Assembly (NCBI GenBank): GCA_023436685.1
Contig: JAEZIL010000266.1
Coordinates: 1 to 13,904 of the forward strand
Origin: Bacteroidota bacterium
GTDB lineage: Bacteria > Bacteroidota > Bacteroidia > Chitinophagales > Chitinophagaceae
Direction: 5' to 3'
DNA length: 13,904 bases
Shown: positions 7,422 through 13,904 of the stretch, piece after piece
How the letters are laid out: every line of letters begins with the position of its first letter
Position numbering within the stretch: position 1 is the first letter of the stretch
Program-made: the position numbers and the translations under genes
Notes under the pieces: generated by a model
What the model saw: only the letters and a program-made list of their open reading frames with translations
Database searches by the model: none
What the model was told of the DNA's origin: nothing

Positions 7422-8705
7422 TTATTTAAATTCATAGCCTATATCACGGCGATAATATTTACCATCATATTCTATATGCTTTACGTTGGTATATGACTGC
7501 ATCAGGGCATCGGCCAGGGTATTGCCGTAAGCCGTAACTGCTATTACCCGCCCACCATTAGTTACCACATTGCTTTCATCCATAGCAGTGCCTGCATGAA
7601 ACAGTATACAATCCTGCACACCTGCAAAGCCGCTCATTATTTTACCCTTAGCATAGCTGCCGGGGTAGCCGTCGGAGACCAACATCACAGTTGCAGCCGC
7701 ACGGTTATCGTGCTGTACACTTACTTCGTTCAGCCTGTATTCATTCATTGCTACCATCAATTCTACCAGGTCGTTACTAAGGCGTGGCATTACTACTTCC
7801 GTTTCAGGATCGCCCATACGGCAGTTGTATTCTATTACATAAGGTTCGCCTTTTACGTTTATCAGCCCAAAGAATATAAAGCCCTGGTAGGTTATATTTT
7901 CTTTCTTCAATCCGTTCACAGTAGGGTCTATGATCCGCTCAGTTATCATTTGCATAAAGCTACCATCGGCAAAAGGCACTGGCGATATTGCCCCCATGCC
8001 ACCTGTGTTAGGGCCCATATCACCTTCACCTATACGCTTGTAATCTTTGGCTTCAGGTAAGCGCACATAATTTGTTCCATCCGTCAATACAAATACCGAT
8101 AACTCTACACCATCCAAAAATTGCTCTACCACTACTGTTTTACTTGCATCGCCAAATTGTGCTTCCTTTATCATCATAGTAAAACTGTCAATAGCTTCTT
8201 CCGTAGTTTGAGCTATTACTACTCCTTTACCTGCAGCAAGCCCATCTGCTTTTAATACTATAGGTAAGCTATGATGTTTTAGGTAGATGATGCCCTCATC
8301 AAAATTGGCGTCAGTAAACTCGGCATATGCAGCGGTGGGTATATTGTGACGCTTCATAAATTTTTTAGAAAAGGCTTTGCTACCCTCCAGTTGTGCTCCC
8401 TCTTTCGATGGGCCAACAACAATAATATGCTTTAAGCTTGCATGGCTTTTTACAAAATCGTAGATACCGGCTACCAGGCCATCTTCCCCACCCGGCAGCA
8501 ATATATCTATGTTATACTCTATGCATGCATCTTTTATGCTTTCAAAATCTGTAGGCGTAAAGTTCAGGTTAGTACCATATTGTGCAGTACCTGCATTGCC
8601 AGGGGCTATAAACAATTCTTTACAAAATTTACTTTGCCTAAGCTTCCATGCAAATGCTGATTCACGCCCGCCTGAACCTAAAAGAAGTATATTATATGCA
8701 CTCAT
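7422..8705 (-). CDS. purD: Phosphoribosylamine-glycine ligase (GAR synthetase)
   Basis: PurD catalyses the second step of purine synthesis: ATP-dependent ligation of glycine to 5-phosphoribosylamine, in the cytoplasm. The 427-residue length is normal. Visible landmarks are the N-terminal GSGGRE loop (10-15), PGNAGTA (35-41), GPSKEGAQLEGSK (98-110) opening the ATP-grasp domain, the KADGLAAGKGV ATP-binding loop (152-162), MGPNTGGMGA (230-239) and the metal/ATP-binding EYNCRMGDPETE (292-303). The usual GGREH is GGRES here, with Ser16 for His. The frame is open for 38 more codons upstream (to 8819), but those residues resemble nothing in PurD and would overlap the divergent transporter gene. The ATG at 8705, giving MSAYNILLLGSGG, is therefore chosen. 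It stands alone, convergent with the T9SS gene and divergent from the transporter gene. Confidence 0.97.
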   Translation of the reverse strand: MSAYNILLLGSGGRESAFAWKLRQSKFCKELFIAPGNAGTAQYGTNLNFTPTDFESIKDACIEYNIDILLPGGEDGLVAGIYDFVKSHASLKHIIVVGPSKEGAQLEGSKAFSKKFMKRHNIPTAAYAEFTDANFDEGIIYLKHHSLPIVLKADGLAAGKGVVIAQTTEEAIDSFTMMIKEAQFGDASKTVVVEQFLDGVELSVFVLTDGTNYVRLPEAKDYKRIGEGDMGPNTGGMGAISPVPFADGSFMQMITERIIDPTVNGLKKENITYQGFIFFGLINVKGEPYVIEYNCRMGDPETEVVMPRLSNDLVELMVAMNEYRLNEVSVQHDNRAAATVMLVSDGYPGSYAKGKIMSGFAGVQDCILFHAGTAMDESNVVTNGGRVIAVTAYGNTLADALMQSYTNVKHIEYDGKYYRRDIGYEFK

Positions 8706-8745
8706 TACAAATATTTTATAGCTGAGAATAACGCTCTTAAGGGTA

Positions 8746-8753
8746 CAAAAGTA
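8746..8753 (-). promoter_or_regulatory. Candidate purD -7 promoter element (TACTTTTG)
   Basis: The minus strand reads TACTTTTG, a full match to the Bacteroidota sigma consensus TAnnTTTG, 40 bases before the purD ATG. At 21-base spacing upstream is TTTTCTG, a weak version of the -33 TTG box. The element lies in the 88-bp divergent gap shared with the first POT gene, so the two promoters overlap closely. Confidence 0.5.
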
Positions 8754-8793
8754 TTGCATGAACCCCTTATCTTTCAGAAAATTTTGATTGCCC

Positions 8794-10455
8794 ATGCAAG
8801 CACAAACCAAGGAACGCAAACATCCTAAGGGATTACCCTATCTTTTTCTGGCCGAAATGTGGGAGCGTTTTGGTTACTACCTGATGCTGGGGATATTTGT
8901 ATTGTATATGATAGATGTAAAACACGGTTTGGCTATACCAGACAGGCGGGCCGATGACATCTTTGGTACATTTATCGCATTTACATACCTCACACCATTC
9001 CTGGGGGGATTCCTTGCCGATAGAAAGCTGGGCTATATTAAATCAGTATATATTGGTGGTATACTTATGGCAGCAGGCTATCTTGGCTTGTCGTTGCCTG
9101 GCATGGGTATGTTTTACACCTCGGTGGCGCTGGTTATTATAGGCAATGGCTTCTTCAAGCCCAATATATCTACCTTACTGGGCAACCTATACTCTGAGCC
9201 ACAATACAAGATCAATAAAGATTCAGGCTATAACCTGTTTTACATGGGTATCAATGTAGGAGCTTTTACAGGTCCTATATTGGCTGCCTTTATGCGCAAC
9301 AAGTATAGCTGGTCGGCAGCTTTTGCAACAGCCGGGGTAGGTATGCTTATTGGTCTTATTGTATTTAGTATTGGGCTAAAGCATATTCGCCATGCCGATG
9401 TTATGAAGCCGGTAGAAGCTGGCGATGCAAGTATGGGCAAAGTATTTGGCGGTGTTTTCCTGCCTGCAATAGTATGTGGTGTACTGGGTTGGTTGTTGCC
9501 GCCTTTTTTGTTCGGGGTTGACAACCTGCTGGGTAGTAATAGTACCGATGCATTTATTGCGGCGGCCATACCCGTGGTTATATTTTATATATCTCTGTGG
9601 TGGAAAGCCAATGTACAAGATAAACGCCCTATAGCTGCGTTGCTGGTAATATTTGCGCTTAGCGCTACCTTTTGGGCAGTATTCAAACAAAACGGCACTG
9701 CACTTACACGTTGGGCAAAATACTATACCGATCGCCAGGTGGCCGACGTTATAGAAAAACCTGCACGGGCATTCTACCAGGTAGAGATACTGCCTACAAA
9801 AGCAGATTCGGTAGTGGTATATGATAAAGAGTACCGTGCGGTGAAGGAAAATGGAGTAACGGTAAAAGAATATGGCAGGGATGTATACTTCCGCAATCAA
9901 CCCAAAGACTGGCAACCTAAAGGCGAAGATCCGCTATACCTTACCAGTACCGAACTGTTTCAATCTATAAACCCTGGTTGGGTAGTATTGCTTACACCAG
10001 TTGTAGTAGGTTTTTTTGCTATGCTGCGCCGGCGTGGTAAGGAGCCCACTACAGCCAGTAAAATTACTCTGGGCTTATTTATTTCATCCCTATCTACCCT
10101 TGTAATGGTAGGCGCGGTATATGCAGGCAGCAATGGCGAAGTCAAGGTGTCTCCCTTATGGCTGGTAGGTACGTATGGCGTTATTACCGTAGGCGAACTG
10201 CTATTAAGCCCAATGGGGCTCTCGCTGGTATCAAAGCTTAGTCCGCCAAGACTTACTGCGCTGATGATGGGAGGCTTTTTCTTATCTACATCAATAGGCA
10301 ATAAAATGTCAGGCGTATTAGCCAGTATGTGGTACAACTATGAGAATAAGGCTAATTTCTTCCTTATTAATTGTTTGCTGCTGCTCCTGTCTTCGCTCAT
10401 TGCATTTGCCGTACTACGGTGGCTGAATAGAATAATGAAGGAAAGAAACGTATAA
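8794..10455 (+). CDS. POT/PTR2 family peptide:H+ symporter, divergent paralogue 1
   Basis: This is an inner-membrane transporter of the proton-dependent oligopeptide family (MFS), 553 residues from the ATG at 8794. A TTG at 8788 would add two residues and is less likely. Seen: the proton-coupling motif E21-M-W-E24-R25 in TM1, FFKPN with K122 in TM4, the family signature FYMGINVG (149-156), and GELLLSP with E468 in TM10. Two usually conserved residues differ. The TM1 Arg that follows ExxERFxYYGM is Leu32. The acidic residue in TM7 (FWAxx[E/D]Q) is Lys298 (FWAVFKQ). A hydrophilic stretch at about 305-390 between TM7 and TM8 is 60-70 residues longer than in the next paralogue. By family topology this loop would be periplasmic. 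Substrate selectivity is probably altered; peptide transport is inferred from family only. It is first of three same-strand POT genes and divergent from purD. Confidence 0.92.
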   Translation: MQAQTKERKHPKGLPYLFLAEMWERFGYYLMLGIFVLYMIDVKHGLAIPDRRADDIFGTFIAFTYLTPFLGGFLADRKLGYIKSVYIGGILMAAGYLGLSLPGMGMFYTSVALVIIGNGFFKPNISTLLGNLYSEPQYKINKDSGYNLFYMGINVGAFTGPILAAFMRNKYSWSAAFATAGVGMLIGLIVFSIGLKHIRHADVMKPVEAGDASMGKVFGGVFLPAIVCGVLGWLLPPFLFGVDNLLGSNSTDAFIAAAIPVVIFYISLWWKANVQDKRPIAALLVIFALSATFWAVFKQNGTALTRWAKYYTDRQVADVIEKPARAFYQVEILPTKADSVVVYDKEYRAVKENGVTVKEYGRDVYFRNQPKDWQPKGEDPLYLTSTELFQSINPGWVVLLTPVVVGFFAMLRRRGKEPTTASKITLGLFISSLSTLVMVGAVYAGSNGEVKVSPLWLVGTYGVITVGELLLSPMGLSLVSKLSPPRLTALMMGGFFLSTSIGNKMSGVLASMWYNYENKANFFLINCLLLLLSSLIAFAVLRWLNRIMKERNV

Positions 10456-10547
10456 GCCATAAACACTTAATTTGATATATAGAGGTAGAGATACCCCCTA
10501 ACGGGTTATTTTGCTGTACCGGGGCTTTCATCACACCATATTTTTAC

Positions 10548-10555
10548 TATCTTTC
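10548..10555 (+). promoter_or_regulatory. Possible -7 element (TATCTTTC) upstream of POT gene 2
   Basis: TATCTTTC matches seven of eight positions of TAnnTTTG and ends 25 bases before the ATG at 10581. The same octamer occurs at 8768-8775, ending 18 bases before POT gene 1. No clear -33 box is seen at either place, so this is a weak call. Confidence 0.25.
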
Positions 10556-10580
10556 GCCACTAAGAAACAATCAACTGCAT

Positions 10581-12317
10581 ATGTCTGATAATCACCAAGG
10601 CCAACAAGTAGGCGCCACATTAGATCTTCCTGTAAACGATATGGAACTGGATACAAAGAAGCGGCACCCTAAGGGGCTGTGGGTACTCTTTGGCACAGAA
10701 ATGTGGGAGCGCTTCAACTTTTATGGTATGCGTGCCTTGCTTACACTCTTCCTGGTTAACTCGCTCATGATGAAAGAAGCCGATGTATCCATTATATATG
10801 GTGCATTCCTTGGCTTATGCTATTTAACCCCTATGCTGGGCGGTTTTATTGCCGATAGGTTTTTGGGCAATCGCAACTGTATCATATTAGGTGGTACGCT
10901 TATGGCCATAGGGCAATTCTTCCTGTTTACGAGTGCCAGCATCTTCGATGCCAGCCTAGACACTGCCAAGCTGCTGATGTGGATAGCATTGGGTATTATC
11001 ATCTTTGGTAATGGCTTCTTTAAGCCTAACATATCGAGCATGGTGGGCAGCCTGTACCCTAAACAAGAGAAAAGCAAACTGGATTCAGCTTTTACTATCT
11101 TCTACATGGGTATTAACGTGGGTGCGCTAATGGGGCAATTCATATGCCCTTTCCTGGGTGATGTAAAAGATGCAGGTACCGGCATACGGGATATCCATGC
11201 CTTCAAGTGGGGCTTTTTAGCTGCTGCTATTGCCATGATGTTGGGTACTATTACCTTCTTTATACTAAAGAATAAATACGTAGTGACACCCGAAGGACGT
11301 CCTATCGGTGGCTTACCTTCAAAAAACGATGCTGGGGATTATGAAGAAGGGGAGGCACAAAAGGCAAATTTCTCTGGTAAATCTTTAGGCATTGCCGTAG
11401 TTGCGTTTATAATACTGGGTCTTATATTCCACTTTGCAATAGGGCAAAACTGGATATACTCATTCATTTATGCCAGCGGTATTACCCTCGCAGGCCTTAT
11501 CCTTTCTGATACTTCACTTACTAAAGTTGAAACACACCGCATTTGGGTTATCTATATTGTATCGTTCTTCGTTATCTTCTTCTGGGCAGCATTTGAGCAA
11601 GCAGGTTCTTCGCTTACTTTCATTGCCGATAACCAGACAGACCGTAATTTTTTAGGCTTCCAGATACCGCCATCGATGGTTCAAATATTCAATGGCCTTT
11701 TTGTTGTAGCACTCGCTGTACCTTTTAGTATGATGTGGGACAGGTTGCGTAGTAAAAATGCCGAGCCTATATCTCCTGTGAAACAAGCTATTGGCCTTGC
11801 GTTAATAGCCCTGAGCTATTTTATTATTGCCAATAATGTAAAAGACCTGGGCAACAGCGGCCTGCTGGCCGTTAAATGGCTGATACTTCTTTACCTTATA
11901 CAAACATGTGGTGAGCTTTGCTTGTCTCCTATCGGTCTATCGCTGGTTGGTAAGCTGGCACCTAAACGCTTCGCATCGTTGCTGTATGGAGTGTTCTTCC
12001 TATCAAATGCATCAGGATATGCACTGGCAGGTACCCTAGGTTCTATACTACCGCCTACAGGCGATAAGTATACCAAAGCCCAGGAAATGGGTATAGACCT
12101 GAAAGGCGTACTGGATAAAACAGTTACAGCAACACCAGAGCAACTAAAAATGCTGAATGATGCACAAATCATGACACAGTATCCTGCATTTGCCGGTGTT
12201 ACCATCCACAACCTGTACGAATTCTTTATGGTGTTTGTAGTATTGTGCGGTGTGGCATCGGTAGTGTTGTTCCTGATAACACCTAAGCTGAAAAAGATGA
12301 TGCATGGGGTTAGATAA
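10581..12317 (+). CDS. POT/PTR2 family peptide:H+ symporter, paralogue 2
   Basis: This is a 578-residue inner-membrane transporter, predicted to import di- and tripeptides with protons. Canonical residues are all present: E40-M-W-E43-R44 in TM1, R51 in FYGMR, K148 in FFKPN (TM4), the FYMGINVG signature (174-181), E339 in FWAAFEQ (TM7) and E445 in GELCLSP (TM10). By the family model these cover proton coupling and the R/E gate salt bridge. A cytosolic acidic linker (about 234-265, with DYEEGEAQK) lies after TM6. A hydrophilic insertion of about 50 residues (490-540) separates the last two helices. The N-terminal 28 residues are hydrophilic. It lies 125 bp after paralogue 1, with no convincing terminator between, so readthrough is possible. 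A strong terminator follows it. The start at 10581 is the first ATG and leaves about 30 residues before TM1, as in relatives. Confidence 0.94.
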   Translation: MSDNHQGQQVGATLDLPVNDMELDTKKRHPKGLWVLFGTEMWERFNFYGMRALLTLFLVNSLMMKEADVSIIYGAFLGLCYLTPMLGGFIADRFLGNRNCIILGGTLMAIGQFFLFTSASIFDASLDTAKLLMWIALGIIIFGNGFFKPNISSMVGSLYPKQEKSKLDSAFTIFYMGINVGALMGQFICPFLGDVKDAGTGIRDIHAFKWGFLAAAIAMMLGTITFFILKNKYVVTPEGRPIGGLPSKNDAGDYEEGEAQKANFSGKSLGIAVVAFIILGLIFHFAIGQNWIYSFIYASGITLAGLILSDTSLTKVETHRIWVIYIVSFFVIFFWAAFEQAGSSLTFIADNQTDRNFLGFQIPPSMVQIFNGLFVVALAVPFSMMWDRLRSKNAEPISPVKQAIGLALIALSYFIIANNVKDLGNSGLLAVKWLILLYLIQTCGELCLSPIGLSLVGKLAPKRFASLLYGVFFLSNASGYALAGTLGSILPPTGDKYTKAQEMGIDLKGVLDKTVTATPEQLKMLNDAQIMTQYPAFAGVTIHNLYEFFMVFVVLCGVASVVLFLITPKLKKMMHGVR

Positions 12318-12343
12318 AGAATACTAAATCGAAAAAACTAAAT

Positions 12344-12371
12344 AAAAAGGCGGGTTAATTCCCGCCTTTTT
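12344..12371 (+). terminator. Strong intrinsic terminator after POT gene 2
   Basis: An 11-bp perfect stem, AAAAAGGCGGG / CCCGCCTTTTT, encloses the 6-nt loop TTAATT and ends in a T run, 26 bases past the stop codon. It separates POT gene 2 from POT gene 3, which therefore probably has its own promoter in the next 80 bases. The A-tract on the 5' side would let it work in both directions, but only plus-strand transcription is expected here. Confidence 0.92.
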
Positions 12372-12451
12372 ATATGCTCAAAAACAGCGGGGGGATAAAA
12401 GGCGTTAGTTGGAAATAATTTTTAACTTGGCAGCATATTCATCAATACAAT

Positions 12452-13904
12452 ATGACAAACGAAGAACTTGAAGTAGTTGATCAGATACAAAACTTTAAGG
12501 GCAAATATCCTAAGCAACTCTGGTACCTGTTCCTTACCGAAATGTGGGAACGATTTTGCTTTTATGGTATGCGTGGTGTACTTACCATTTTCATGGCCGA
12601 TAAGCTGCTGGGTTTAGCGCTTTCTGACAAAGAAGCCAACCTGAAATATGGCGCTATACAAGCCTTCGTTTATGCATTCACTTTCATAGGCGGCATCTTT
12701 GCTGATAAGATACTTGGTTTTAAAAAGTCACTATTCTTTGGTGGTATAGTAATGGTGCTGGGCAACTTCCTGATAGCAGCTTCACCACAACAATTCTTTT
12801 ACCTGGGTATTACGCTATCCATTATTGGTACAGGCTTCTTTAAGCCCAATATATCATCGATGGTGGGAGACCTGTATAGGGAAGGCGACCCCCGCCGCGA
12901 TGCAGGCTTCGGTTTATTCTATTCAGGCATTAACATAGGTGCCCTACTAGGTGGTGCTATATGTGTTTACTTCGGTACACATCCTGATTTTGGCTGGAGT
13001 TATTCGTTTTTGGCTGCAGGCATTGTTATGATCATTGGCCTTATTACATTCATGTTCACACAAAAGACATTAGGACCTATTGGCGATTCACCGCTTAAAT
13101 ATTTGTCGGCACCCAAGCGTACCATGCGCGAGATAGCAGTATATATTGGTTCTATCATCTGCATACCTCTTATCTTCATTATGATACGTAATACCGACTA
13201 TACAGACTATTTTATGTATGCAGTTGGTCCATTGGCAACACTGTACTTTCTATATGAAGCACTTAAAATGAAAGATAGTGGCGTACGCAATAAAATGTTT
13301 GCAGCCTTTATTTTCATTGTATTCTCCATAGTTTTCTGGGCTTTCTTCGAGCAAAGTGGTGGTTCACTGGCACTATTTGCCAAAGACAACCTAAGCGACA
13401 AACTTTTATTTTTTCATATTAATCCCAACATCGTCAACAATTCTTCTAACTCACTATTCATTATCATATTTAGTCCTATAGTAGGTTTGCTATGGCTGGG
13501 TATGGCTAAGAGAAAAATAGAGCCTAATACGGTTATCAAATTCGGACTTGGCTTCTTATTACTTGCAGCGGCTTTTTATGTGTTTTATTATACGAGATTC
13601 TTTGCTGTAGATGGCATCACATCGCTCAATGTTTTTACTATCGCATATCTTGTTATCACATTCGCAGAGCTGTGTCTTTCTCCAATAGGACTGTCTATCA
13701 TTACCAAGTTATCACCCAAGCACCTATCGGGCATGATGATGGGACTTTGGTTCCTGGCCAGTGCATACGGACAATATGCCGCAGGTCTGTTAGGCGCCGG
13801 TATGTCTTTGGCTGATGAGAACGCATCGCTTACCGAAAAGTTGATATCGTATACCGATGGCTACAAGCAATTGGCTATTTACGCCTTGATAGCAGGTGTA
13901 GTAC
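12452..13904 (+). CDS. POT/PTR2 family peptide:H+ symporter, paralogue 3 (3' end beyond the window)
   Basis: The frame is open from the ATG at 12452 to the last base: 484 codons, with the C-terminus missing. Canonical POT residues are E30-M-W-E33-R34 in TM1, R41 in FYGMR, K131 in FFKPN (TM4), FYSGINIG (156-163), E300 in FWAFFEQ (TM7) and E406 in AELCLSP (TM10). It also has the RRDAGFGLFY stretch before the signature that is usual in bacterial di/tripeptide transporters. Unlike paralogue 1, it lacks the long TM7-TM8 insertion; that loop is about 25 residues. Predicted role is proton-driven import of di/tripeptides across the inner membrane. The upstream 80 bases after the terminator must hold its promoter, but I see no good consensus match. 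Family is certain; substrate preference is unknown. Confidence 0.93.
   Translation, partial: MTNEELEVVDQIQNFKGKYPKQLWYLFLTEMWERFCFYGMRGVLTIFMADKLLGLALSDKEANLKYGAIQAFVYAFTFIGGIFADKILGFKKSLFFGGIVMVLGNFLIAASPQQFFYLGITLSIIGTGFFKPNISSMVGDLYREGDPRRDAGFGLFYSGINIGALLGGAICVYFGTHPDFGWSYSFLAAGIVMIIGLITFMFTQKTLGPIGDSPLKYLSAPKRTMREIAVYIGSIICIPLIFIMIRNTDYTDYFMYAVGPLATLYFLYEALKMKDSGVRNKMFAAFIFIVFSIVFWAFFEQSGGSLALFAKDNLSDKLLFFHINPNIVNNSSNSLFIIIFSPIVGLLWLGMAKRKIEPNTVIKFGLGFLLLAAAFYVFYYTRFFAVDGITSLNVFTIAYLVITFAELCLSPIGLSIITKLSPKHLSGMMMGLWFLASAYGQYAAGLLGAGMSLADENASLTEKLISYTDGYKQLAIYALIAGVV

Noticed and set aside
7596..8060. 154-codon plus-strand frame opposite purD
   Set aside because: Shadow of purD. It is rich in H, Y and T, as expected from complementing conserved codons, and has no motif.
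8706..8819. 38-codon upstream extension of purD (start at 8819)
   Set aside because: The added residues show no PurD similarity and overlap the start of the divergent POT gene. The ATG at 8705 gives a normal-length enzyme.
9376..9915. 179-codon minus-strand frame opposite POT gene 1
   Set aside because: Shadow frame; its Cys/Tyr/Arg-rich product has no recognisable fold.
10456..10580. Possible terminator between POT genes 1 and 2 (ACCC / GGGT near 10493-10506)
   Set aside because: Only about four paired bases and no firm U tract; too weak to call.
1..13904. Search for tRNA, rRNA, CRISPR arrays, insertion sequences and phage or defence genes
   Set aside because: No cloverleaf-like sequence, regular spaced repeats, transposase or integrase motifs were seen on either strand.

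Overview
The window looks like a chromosomal segment of a Bacteroidota bacterium, most likely a Chitinophagaceae-type member (the family-level guess is inference). Four things point that way. A secreted protein ends in a type IX secretion (T9SS) C-terminal sorting domain. Start codons lack clear Shine-Dalgarno sequences. The purD upstream region has a TAnnTTTG-like -7 promoter element. The enzyme set (M1 peptidase with a barrel, DesA-like desaturase, POT transporters) is common in that phylum. I see no tRNA, rRNA, CRISPR array, integrase or transposase.

Layout. The left third (1-5157) is read on the minus strand: a large M1 metallopeptidase with a C-terminal outer-membrane-barrel-like half, a small exported protein of unknown function, and a fatty acid desaturase that runs off the left edge. 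Both smaller genes are broken by an apparent +1 frameshift. A 566-bp AT-rich divergent intergenic region (5158-5723) follows and holds a compact cluster of near-perfect palindromes. Next on the plus strand is a secreted protein with three 90-residue fibronectin-type-III-like modules and a T9SS sorting domain (5724-7370). It converges on purD (7422-8705, minus), with a hairpin terminator between them. From 8794 to the right edge, three tandem plus-strand genes encode proton-dependent oligopeptide (POT/PTR2) transporters. The second is followed by a strong intrinsic terminator and the third is cut by the right edge.

How they fit together. The M1 peptidase (cell surface or periplasm) and the three POT transporters (inner membrane) would together suit scavenging of environmental peptides, although they are not one operon. 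PurD is housekeeping purine synthesis. The desaturase modifies membrane lipids. The T9SS protein is probably a surface or secreted adhesin-like protein.

I found no clearly novel defence or mobile system. The items most worth checking are the first POT paralogue, which has lost both partners of a salt bridge usually conserved in the family and carries a large loop insertion; the peptidase-barrel fusion; the palindrome cluster; and the two nearby frameshifts.
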